From assembly GCF_026914185.1 (NCBI RefSeq), contig NC_070573.1, positions 434,001 through 498,000 on the forward strand: a stretch of 64,000 bases of DNA, read 5' to 3'. This DNA comes from Puccinia triticina. Lineage: Eukaryota; Basidiomycota; Pucciniomycetes; Pucciniales; Pucciniaceae. A model generated the notes under the pieces. That model was not told where the DNA came from. It was given only the letters and a program-made list of their open reading frames with translations, and made no database searches. This document shows positions 55,847-64,000 of this stretch, piece by piece; position 1 is the stretch's first letter; each line of letters begins with the position of its first letter. Made by a program: the position numbers and the translations under genes.

Positions 55847-56220
55847 AAATTTTATGCGGGAGCAGAAAGTTCTTTTGGCTGAGAGGTTTTTAAAATTCTT
55901 ATAGCTCCTCCTCAAGCCTCTCCACCAATATGCCCTATCTGTACCCTATGCTACTTTTCCTTCTCTACAATTTGGTCTACTCAGTTTTTTTCTATCGCAA
56001 TCTGTTGACCTTTTCAAAAGATCAAAAATGTACAAGTCTTCCAAATGAGGCTCCACTTGTTTGGGACTCCTGGAGTTGTTTTTCTGGCTACAAGATAGAT
56101 AAGTGGCTCAAATTCCTTGAGTGAACAGAACCTACAACTCTGTGTATTCAGTTTTTTTATATTAGTTGGGATTTGTAGTGTAGCAGATCCTTTCTGCTCC
56201 TGCTTAAACCAAGACATAAC

Positions 56221-56315
56221 TCATAAGCCTCTCCTGCGGAGAGCCCTCCAGGTGGGTTCCCCCGGACCCTCCGCCCTCGGGAGCTTAACAAAGCCTCTCA
56301 GGAGGACGGCCCCGC
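56221..56315. repeat. GC-rich foldback, inverted copy of 19121-19190
   Basis: taagcctctcctgcggagagg-type start and aagcctctcaggagg near the end. It lies directly beside the LTR end at 56316, so the second Gypsy element may have inserted into or next to it. Confidence 0.6.
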
Positions 56316-57215
56316 TGTAAGACTCAAAAGTGTTCCTGAGAACCTTTTGCTGAATGGAGAAGGGGATGATGGAGGTGCAAACTCTGCCCTTCTATGCTAT
56401 CAGTCAACAAGACCCACCAAGCTATGCTTGGCAAGTTTTAATGAAGTGATAGGGTAGGTTGGCTCAAGATGAGTTGTTTGATTGACAAGGTATAGAGCTG
56501 ATGATTTATATAAGGGTGGGTTATAATTGGTAAGGGTGAATATTGGGGTGACTGCGATTGGTGAGTGATGAACTGAGGAGCTGACAACTGGGGAGGAGAG
56601 AGCTCCTTATATAGACAGAAGTGGAGCCCCAGAGGGCTTGTGGGTTAGGGTTTCAGCTGATCTGGACAACAGTGTGAGGGATTTTAGCTGGTCTGGGTAG
56701 ATACAAATGATGTCATAATGTGTCAGGGGTACATGAATGATGTCATAAGCATGCAGTAGGGCTGCATGAAGGCTGCGTAAAGTGACAGTAGGCTGCATTA
56801 GTTGACAGGTGGATGCAGGGGGTGCATAAATGACGTCTGAACTGCAGGATCAGTGCGGGATGACATCATAATATGGAAATAGAAGAGTACTTGATACTAT
56901 GTGATGACTATAGTCTGATGGGGAGATGTATGCTTGTATCCTGTGATGTGTATAAGCATAATACTGTGATCCTTGACTTGAGGCTTGTGACAGGCTGGTG
57001 ACTGGGTATGCTGAACGTGTGATGGGTGTCCATTTTCCAAGGGCGTGTAGGTTCCAATCCAGAGGGGCTCCAGTGACGCTTCCAGTTGTGACTAGGGGTA
57101 AAATTGGCCGTAGAATCCATTTCTGGGGTCCATTTGATGGTATCTTGAGGCGTATTGTGAGTAAATATGTAGTATAGAAAAAACTTTTTATTTTTCCACT
57201 TTTCCGTCTACCACA
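56316..57215 (-). repeat. 3' LTR of the second Gypsy element
   Basis: Read on the minus strand it runs TGTGGTAGACGG... to ...GAGTCTTACA, with TATATAA at 56607-56613. It is 240 bp shorter than the first element's LTRs but recognisably the same family. Confidence 0.88.
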
Positions 57216-58532
57216 TCCTCCCCCAACTTATTGTCTGTCCCCAGACAATTTTGACGTGAAAAGTGCTATTTCTCCAACTGTTGAACCTGTGACGTGGGAA
57301 CTTTACATGAGGATTAGCTGAATCCTTGGATACTGGGTTATTTTGACTTCTCTTGGGCAATGTGGCATGAGAGGGTCCGCAGGGTGAAAATTGGCCAAAA
57401 ATTTGATTTTTGTCAATTTTGGGATTTAATTTCTTGACGAAAACTTTTTGTCAGTTCTGGGAGTTGAAGTGCTGTGCGCAGTCCGCAGTCCGCAGTGGTG
57501 CTGCCTGTGCTGTGGTGGCGGCCGCAGCTGTTGCTGTAGCGCTTTAGGGTGCGCGCTGTCGAAGCCGCGGGCCTCGGGTGTCGAGTAGTGATCGGGGACT
57601 CGCACCCCGCCTCTGATGATTGGCTGGTCGGGCTTGGGGCCCGGGTCCACAGTGCTGATCGTACCCGCCCGTCCAAGCTCTGACGTTCGGGTCTCAAGTG
57701 TTTATCTCCCTACCCCGCCACGGGGTATGCGTATGTATATCGACCTTAACCCATAGGGGGGGTATCGATATGTCTTCCGACTTGACCTCTGCCAGCAGCT
57801 GCTTCCCTTCGACTTCGCCAATCTTCCGGCTCCTTCGACTACATACGTCACCATTGCCGCTGTCATCCATAGGCGAACGCAAGGCCTTGACTGCGTTATT
57901 CCCAAGCCAGCCAGACTGAACTCTGCTGGCGGGCAGAGTCCCTTGTTTGCGGTGAGTTTTCTTTCCTCCTTTCTTAATAGCTAAGTAGCTATTACGTTGG
58001 CCGATGTCGTTATGCAGCTGTCAGACTGATTGCAGCTAACACTCGCGCCACCGTGTTTTTGACAGGTCTCCGCGATTTTTGGTTGGAGGTCTGTAGCCGA
58101 CCAGCTGGTATGTACTTTCACTCCAAAATGTGTGTAGTAATTGGCCGTAAGGCGGCGAGCACTGAGATGTCACTTGTTGCCGGTTGTTTAGGTGGCCGGC
58201 CAGCTGATGATGCTCAGCCGTGGGTCCGTGCACCTAAAGTCCCGGCAAGAGAGATGGCCCCGCACTCCGTTCTACTCGACTTTATCTGGGATTGGTAATC
58301 GGTCGAGTCGAACGATACCTCCTCTAGTCGTGGCCGGGTCATGTCTTCTGTTCAGAGCCCGCGCATGGGGCACAAGTTCCATCATCGTTCTTTCAAGTGC
58401 CAGAGGCCCCTCACAGGATTCGAGGTGAGTATAAAAACGAGTCCCTCTCCCCCTTCTCTGTCCATCATCCACCTCATCGTTTCTTCACCCGTCTACTTTT
58501 ACTATAGACCAGACTTATAACTGATTACCATT
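57216..58532 (+). other. Upstream region of the antisense gene
   Basis: GC-rich, with a polypurine tract at its left edge. No clear coding exon; the antisense gene's promoter and perhaps a 5' UTR intron (GGTGAG near 57950) lie here. Similar in reverse to 52400-53000 of the first element. Confidence 0.45.
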
Positions 58533-60115
58533 ATGTCCCACCGTCCATACTATAGACCTTACTTTCCCCCTAGCCCTTATCCTTTAAGAAATCGCGGGGC
58601 CTCCGCTGGCGCTTCAGAGCGTGTAAGTAGGGGTTTATATCGTAGCGCAGTTATCTTTACTTTTCCGTTAACTCGTGTTGCTTGTATTAGCCGGGGTCTT
58701 CCGTTCATAACCCCATCCTGATTTTGGATGGGCCCTTTTATCACGCTGAGACTATCACGCCAACCTGGATCCAGTGGACCCAGGCTCGCCTGGACGCGTT
58801 TAACAGGCCCAACGGCGTTAGAAACCGGGCCGCTCAAGGCCCTGAAGCCCGCCCATTTGTGGTTGATCCGGCCGCAGCGGCTAGAGTAGCTTCGGTAAGT
58901 ATCCGACCGGATCTTTCATCCTCCTCAGGTCGCTGATCCGATCCAGTTGCAGTTTACGGAACCGGCTCGTCCAAATTCAGCAGTGAGGACTCCGTCTCCT
59001 CCTCGAATTCCCCCAGGCTTGCATCCCCGATCCGAGGACCCCTTTGTAAGTCCTGATCCTCTCCGACTGTTCTCGCCTCAGGGATCTGATCAATTCTCCT
59101 GCCCTCAGCTTGTTTCGCCAACTCGTCCAGGATCGGCTTTTAGGACCCCGTCTCCGTCTCGGGTTCCCCTGGGATTCGTGGGGTTGCACCCTCGCTTTCA
59201 GACCGCCCCGACTCCTGAAGCCGCCGGCAATCCACTGACTTCACCAGTATTTCGGCACCAGACCCCCAACCCGGGTCCTTTGCCTGGGTCGCCTGTTTTC
59301 CCACCGGCGACTGACTCGGATCGTGACGTAAGTACTCTCTTTTTGTCTTCTTGTGTTTAACAAACCCAAGCCTGATTCATTCTTGGTAGTTTTTGTCCTC
59401 CAACCGAGTCGTCCTGGATGACAGCTGGGTCCTCCCACCTGCTCCGTGTCCCAGCAACCTTACGTCGCCAGCTTCAGACTGCGAAATGTTGGGGCCCAAT
59501 GCCGTAGTTGGCGCTTACAGGGACCCGGAATCTACGGGTTCGGACGGCTCTTCGCAGGAAGCACCTACTGAATCTACGACCTCCTCAACGGGAGCCACTA
59601 GTTGCTTTGACGACTGGGGTTCCGGGGTAAGTTATTTTTTTAATTCGTCCTTGAGTGTTTGATCAGGTTCTAATTGGTGGTCATTTCTCTTCTTTTAGGT
59701 TCCTGCCAACGTTGTCCAAAACCCGACCTGGACTCCAATGCCTGAGGCCAACCGGCCTACTTCCTCCGACGCGGACGAGGTCACTGACTCTGATGGGGAC
59801 GTCAGCATGACCGATTCTTATTGAGTTCCATCACCTGACGTCCCTGGTGAGTATTGTCTCGCCGACTACCCCTTTTTAAAAGAGTCGCAAATCGCTCTTC
59901 TCCTTGATCAAGATGCTCCGGAGGACCCGGACGCTGATCCGATCGATTCAGCGGCCTACCATCGTCTCTACCAAACCTTTGCCTCTCTCTTTGTGAGGTT
60001 CTGTCGCCGCTGTCGACCTTCCAGCAACGACGAGCGGATTCAACGCCTCTTCCTTTTCAGAGCCATGGCGGATGAATATCGATCCGCAATTCGACCGGAC
60101 CTTCAAGATGACTGA
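58533..60115 (+). CDS. Spliced antisense gene carried by the Gypsy element, function unknown
   Basis: I do not recognise the family. Six exons, all phase 0, all with GTAAGT donors: 58533-58622, 58691-58894, then exons ending at 59045, 59327 and 59626, and a last exon from 59699. Two acceptors are ambiguous (near 58928-58952 and 59081-59108). The protein starts MSHRPYYRPYFPPSPYP. It has an ordered part (DGPFYHAETITPTWIQWTQ) and Pro/Ser-rich repeats (RTPSPPRIPPGLHPR, RTPSPSRVPLGFVGLHPR), and ends acidic. TGA at 59822-59824 closes an ORF of about 320-340 residues. The same frame stays open beyond it for 96 codons (FLKESQIALLLDQDAP, FVRFCRRCRPSSNDERIQR) to TGA 60113-60115, so the longer protein is probably ancestral. 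It lies opposite to pol, between pol and the 3' LTR. Confidence 0.65.
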
Positions 60116-60662
60116 TCCTGTAAGTTGATCTTTTCTTTTTCCTTACGGTCTAGTTCGTGATCCTAACGTGTTTTCTCCTTCGTTCTTTAGATTACCTGTC
60201 CTTTTTCTCTTTTTTCGTGACTCCTGGGGCAAAATTTCCACAAGAAAGCCAAAAAAATCGACATATACTTTAGAAAACCCCCCCAAAAAAATGTAACCCC
60301 TGAAATGATTAGTTATTCTATTTTATTTTATTATGATGTTATCTTATGTTTATCCTTTAACAGAGAATTAATCCATCAGTCCCCCCTCCCCCAACTTCAC
60401 AGGTTGTCCCCAACCTTCCCTTTGAGAGAGAGAGAAAAAAAAGAAAAAAAAAAGAAAAGAGGAGAGAAAGAAAAGAGTGTTTGTTTGAAGTGAGTGAGGT
60501 CAATTGAATGAGTAAGTTGTTCTGTTTGTCTGTTTGATCAGTTGATGTGGTCTTTTTTCAAGGAAAGTTTTTGAGAAAAAGAATGTGAGTTCCTCCCCCA
60601 ACTTAAAAAAAATGACCAGTGTTCATCATTGAACAGTTTAGTCTCTTGTCCAGGAGAAAGAC
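60116..60662. other. Spacer between pol stop and antisense gene end
   Basis: No gene. Holds two inverted polypurine tracts (cctcccccaactt at about 60381-60397 and 60592-60604) and an A/G-rich run at 60420-60480. Confidence 0.5.
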
Positions 60663-63600
60663 TTAGTCCGAAATAATGGATGCATTAACGTCAGAGTTCG
60701 TGTTGGAGTTTGCCTCTTCATCATCAGACGATTCAGGTTGAGCGGGATCCTCGTCATGCTGAATATCGGCCAAGCTTCGTCCTCGTGGGTAAAACCGTTT
60801 AATATGTGAAGCTGCGTAAGCCCTCTTCAGTTCTACCCCGTCCAATTCCTCCAGAATGTAAGAACCCTTTGGTAACTGTTGCTTGATTCGAAAAGGCCCA
60901 TTCCAGCGATTGGCAAAAAGCTTGCCCCATTGGTCTTCCAAACTCTTATTATAAATAAGCACTAATTCGCCTGGGTTTAAAGGTTTACGGAGCCTAGCCG
61001 CCATCCTTCGATCCCAGTATCTGACCGAAGAATTCCTAGTTTTCATTAACTTCTCGTGAGCTATTCCCAGGATCTCTTCTCGGCGTTCCAGCTGCATAGT
61101 TCTGGCTTCCAGAAGTTCCTCTGTTGTGCTGATTTCAGTCCAATCAATTCCCAGATAGGTGTCCATTTCTAAATCGACTGGAAGAACCGCCTTTTGGCCA
61201 AAGACTAATTCGTAGGGTGAGTACCCAGTTGTTCGCTTGGTTGAAATTCTATCAGCAAAGAGTACTAATGGAAGATACTCTCTCCATTTTCCTCCAGATT
61301 CACCACACATCTTGATTAAGGTGTCCTTGATTGGTCGGTGTCCTCTTTCAATCATTCCGTTAGCTTCCGGATAATACGGAGTGGGTGGTTTGAAAGCCGC
61401 TCCAATCTTTTCCACAGCTTTTATAAACTCGTTCTTGAACTCAGGCCCATTATCTGCTGAGACTGTCTTGATTACGCCATAACGGTAGACCCATTCTTCC
61501 AAGAGAAATTTTCCAATAGTGGCCGCTGTTAATTTGACCAAAAGGGCTGCTTCTACCCATCCGGATAAGTCGTCTCTGGCCACCAGTAAGTATTTGTATC
61601 GTCTGGCTTTGATGTGGCAGACGTCCAAGGCTACTCGTCCAAATAAGCTGCTTTCTCCTGTTGGATGTCGTATCTCCCGAGGTACTAAGGGGTCCCGCTT
61701 CTGGCATGGTGCACAGCTCTGAACCCATAACTTCACTTTTTTCTTCAGGCTTGGCCACCAAAATCTGCAAACTAGTCGCTGGTATGTTTCCTCAAGTCCT
61801 TGATGCCGGCCAAGATCCTCATGAGTCATTCTCAAAAGTTTACTTTGGTAGGCAATTTTGGATATAACTAGTTGGGCCATGGGTGAGTGCCTTTGCATAA
61901 GTCTCCCATCCTGAACGAAATAATTTGCTGATTTTCGTTTGAGTTTCTGAAACTGGTCCTCATCCATAGCGTGGGGTTTGCGTAATGTCCTTAAATATTC
62001 CTTAAGATCTGTCCAAAATCCAGGCGCTTCCCATTCCAAGAGCTCGGTGGATGCAGCCAAAAAAAAATGGAACTGAGAGCAAGCTTTAATTACTGGTTCA
62101 TCTTCGTCAAAATCCTCTGCGTCATTATAGAACTCGTCTTCCTCATCGCTTATTGGTCTCCTTGAGAGCGCGTCCGGCATTGTGAATGTTTTCCCAGGTT
62201 TATGGACCATGTCGAAGGAGAAGAGATGGATGAATGATACCCATCTGGTCATAGGGGCATTTGGAAGCGAGGGGGCGTTAATCATTTGGATCAAAGATTG
62301 AGCGTCAACTTGCAGTTCAAAGTGCTGTCCCCAGAGAAGTGTTTGTAGTTTCTTGAGGATTCTTGCCACGCCACAGAGTTCAAGTTTTGGCTGAGAATAT
62401 TTTGATTCCACTGGTGAAAATACCACTGATTCGTATAACACTGGTCGGTTTAACCCTGTTTGAAGCTCCTGTTGAGAGAGCACTGCTCCTGCTGCGATGA
62501 AGCTGGAGTCCACCGCCAAAACAATAAGTCCTCCGTGTTCCGAGTAGTCCAATTTCTTCAGTGTAATGTCTTCTCCAATTATTTGCTTGAGCCGCTCAAA
62601 AGCGTGGTTACAGTCATTGTCCCAGCACCACTCGGTATCCTTTCTTGTGAGCTTCCTGAGAGGTGCTGCAATCTCTGATAAGTTTTTCACAAAGATTCTA
62701 ACATAAGTTACTATTCCCATGAATCCTCGTAGTTCGGTAAGATTGTTTGGGGTGGGCCATGTTGTAATTTTGTTCTTCTTCTGAACTGAGACCCTTCTTC
62801 CTTCCTTACAGACCACGTGACCAACAATATCCAAGGCAGGCACACAGCAGGCGAATTTTTTCCCGGAAATGGTTAGTCCAGCCTCTTCAATTCGAAACAA
62901 AACCCTTTCAAGCGTTTGCGCATATTCCCAAATGAAACAACGTATTCCTGGATTTTCCTCTAGCACTTCGTCATCGTATGTTGAACATGGTCCCTTGATG
63001 CCGCCGTCGTCAATAAATACGCCTATGTGTTCTGGTATCTCATCCTGAAGAATCCACATCATTTGCGCTTGATACACGGCTACCGAATTAGTTGCACCTT
63101 GGGGAAGTCTTGTGAGCTGGAATCTACCCAAAGGTGTGTCAAAGGTGGTTAAAGGCCTTGATTCCGGAGCCAATTCTCTCTCATCGTAGCCTCCCATGAT
63201 ATCGCCTAATCCGTAGCATGCGCGTCCTGCAAATGATTCTACAAATTCTTCTGTTGCCGGTGGCAGCCCTGCGTCTTTAATTGTGACTTTGTTCATTTCT
63301 TGTAGATCATGGACTATTCTTAATTTTCCGTCTTGCTTAAGTACGCAAAAGACCGGGCTCGAGTAACTGGAGGTAGACTGTTCGTAAAGTTTTGTACAAA
63401 TTCGTTCTCTGACCAATTCTACGTATTCGTCTTTTACAGCAGCCGGTATAGGAATTGGTTTCTTCTGCCAAGGCACGTGATCCACCACGGGAATAATATA
63501 CGGTAACCCATAGGTATGCTTCAAGAGTCCTCGTTCTTCCGGGCTGAATGCCAAGGCTTTTTCCCGAATAAGGATTAAATTCTTGAAGAGCTTCAACTCT

Positions 63601-63965
63601 TCTTCCCATAGCCATCCTTCCGGTCCAAAATTAACTACCTTCAGGCGTTCTTCCGTAATCCTCGCGGTAGGCTTGAAGTCCGGAGGGTTTGGCGTAAGTG
63701 GTGTGTTGTAAGGATCTCGTGAAAGTGGTGGTCGTTGAAGCGGAGGATTTAATGCTTGAGGAATTGGTTGATTGATTGGTCTGATCTTTTTTGCTACAGG
63801 TTTATACTTAGTCATACACCATAGTTGTCCCTCCCTCCAGCTCTGACATAATTGATCCTGAAACGTTATGCCTAGCCCTTTTGTGAGTAGTGCCTCCGTT
63901 TCCTTGTATGTGGGACTGGGTTTAGAAACTGTTGACGATATGGTGGTGGTTTTTACAAGAACCAT
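60663..63965 (-). CDS. Ty3/Gypsy pol: reverse transcriptase, RNase H, integrase
   Basis: One 1,100-residue ORF, apparently intact, that copies and inserts the element. The RT domain (about 190-370) has FCVLKQDGKLRIVHD, YGLGDIMGGYD and the active-site FIDD at about 317-320. RNase H (about 480-600) has LAVDSSF (Asp about 486), ESKYSQPKLEL and QVDAQSL. The integrase zinc region has H715/H721 (HEDLGRH) and C751/C754 (CAPC). The integrase core has LDVCH (Asp781), SADNGPEF (Asp838) and NGMIERGH (Glu873), the exact D-D-35-E spacing. A GPF-type module follows (FANRWNGPFRI). The start ATG 63965 follows an open frame, so gag-pro fusion or frameshifting from outside the window is possible. It ends in an acidic tail. 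Confidence 0.95.
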   Translation of the reverse strand: MVLVKTTTISSTVSKPSPTYKETEALLTKGLGITFQDQLCQSWREGQLWCMTKYKPVAKKIRPINQPIPQALNPPLQRPPLSRDPYNTPLTPNPPDFKPTARITEERLKVVNFGPEGWLWEEELKLFKNLILIREKALAFSPEERGLLKHTYGLPYIIPVVDHVPWQKKPIPIPAAVKDEYVELVRERICTKLYEQSTSSYSSPVFCVLKQDGKLRIVHDLQEMNKVTIKDAGLPPATEEFVESFAGRACYGLGDIMGGYDERELAPESRPLTTFDTPLGRFQLTRLPQGATNSVAVYQAQMMWILQDEIPEHIGVFIDDGGIKGPCSTYDDEVLEENPGIRCFIWEYAQTLERVLFRIEEAGLTISGKKFACCVPALDIVGHVVCKEGRRVSVQKKNKITTWPTPNNLTELRGFMGIVTYVRIFVKNLSEIAAPLRKLTRKDTEWCWDNDCNHAFERLKQIIGEDITLKKLDYSEHGGLIVLAVDSSFIAAGAVLSQQELQTGLNRPVLYESVVFSPVESKYSQPKLELCGVARILKKLQTLLWGQHFELQVDAQSLIQMINAPSLPNAPMTRWVSFIHLFSFDMVHKPGKTFTMPDALSRRPISDEEDEFYNDAEDFDEDEPVIKACSQFHFFLAASTELLEWEAPGFWTDLKEYLRTLRKPHAMDEDQFQKLKRKSANYFVQDGRLMQRHSPMAQLVISKIAYQSKLLRMTHEDLGRHQGLEETYQRLVCRFWWPSLKKKVKLWVQSCAPCQKRDPLVPREIRHPTGESSLFGRVALDVCHIKARRYKYLLVARDDLSGWVEAALLVKLTAATIGKFLLEEWVYRYGVIKTVSADNGPEFKNEFIKAVEKIGAAFKPPTPYYPEANGMIERGHRPIKDTLIKMCGESGGKWREYLPLVLFADRISTKRTTGYSPYELVFGQKAVLPVDLEMDTYLGIDWTEISTTEELLEARTMQLERREEILGIAHEKLMKTRNSSVRYWDRRMAARLRKPLNPGELVLIYNKSLEDQWGKLFANRWNGPFRIKQQLPKGSYILEELDGVELKRAYAASHIKRFYPRGRSLADIQHDEDPAQPESSDDEEANSNTNSDVNASIISD

Positions 63966-64000
63966 TGTGTGGTGATTTAGTTTTTCTGATGCAGGCTTAT

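Larger units (their letters stand above)
54577..56220. other. Repeat-rich intergenic sequence
   Basis: No supported gene. Contains an inverted repeat (54831-54885), a 63-bp direct repeat (55439-55592) and a GC-rich foldback (55749-55846), all listed. Confidence 0.5.
56316..64000 (-). mobile_element. Second Ty3/Gypsy element, minus strand, 5' end beyond the window
   Basis: A 3' LTR (56316-57215, 900 bp, starting TGTGGTAGACGG on the minus strand), a polypurine tract beside it (57216-57224), an opposite-strand gene (58533-60115) and a full pol ORF (60663-63965). Related to the first element by LTR start and end, TATA box, pol N-terminus and antisense gene, but diverged. gag-protease and the 5' LTR must lie to the right of the window. 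Confidence 0.85.

Noticed and set aside
58895..59081. Ultra-short (34 and 36 nt) introns in the antisense gene
   Set aside because: Downstream in-frame acceptors (for example at 58946, 58952 and 59108) give normal 52-63 nt introns, so unusual splicing is not needed.

Overview
The window is nuclear DNA of a rust fungus (Pucciniales, most likely Puccinia or a close relative). The host genes have many short GT-AG introns. The repeat families (Harbinger, hAT, MULE, Copia and Ty3/Gypsy, with a TET/JBP-like dioxygenase and an OTU protease carried by elements) fit expanded rust genomes. No bacterial features are present. Protein calls rest on motif recognition by eye; no database search was run.

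Layout. 1-2.1 kb: eroded Ser/Pro-rich hypothetical gene. 2.76-8.08 kb: PIF/Harbinger-type element with an apparently intact HARBI1-like transposase and two broken Myb/SANT-like reading frames. 8.5-9.4 kb: broken paralogue of the first gene. 9.4-15.3 kb: repeat debris (helicase scrap, a TTA-flanked MITE holding a palindromic minisatellite, a 213-bp tandem duplication, a Copia gag scrap). 15.3-17.8 kb: intact SF3B2/CUS1 splicing-factor gene, eight exons. 20.1-22.2 kb: MFS transporter with one in-frame TGA. 25.2-26.2 kb: secreted cysteine-containing protein. 26.9-29.0 kb: cluster of small MITEs. 29.6-30.1 kb: Copia gag scrap.

30,655-54,189 is one nested structure. A Ty3/Gypsy-like retroelement has two 1,140-bp LTRs differing at about five noticed positions and flanked by GCGT. 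Its 5' LTR is split by an 8.2-kb hAT-like element (31,183-39,392; 7-bp duplication CTTGTAC) that also carries a TET/JBP-like 2OG-Fe(II) dioxygenase gene. Its internal region is split by a 6.8-kb MULE (43,855-50,617; 8-bp duplication TAAATTAA) encoding a transposase and an OTU-type cysteine protease. The host retroelement encodes gag and protease but no reverse transcriptase. A 348-bp MITE lies just beyond it. From 56,316 to the right edge runs a related Gypsy element on the minus strand with an intact 1,100-residue RT-RNaseH-integrase ORF. Between pol and the 3' LTR, on the opposite strand, it carries a spliced gene of unknown function, and a decayed copy sits at the same place in the first retroelement.

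The most unusual signals are the TET/JBP gene inside a hAT-type element, the conserved antisense gene in two Gypsy elements, the MULE-OTU arrangement, a TIR family with 7-bp duplications and TAGCG-rich subterminal repeats, and the recurrent C-to-T-type premature stop codons.
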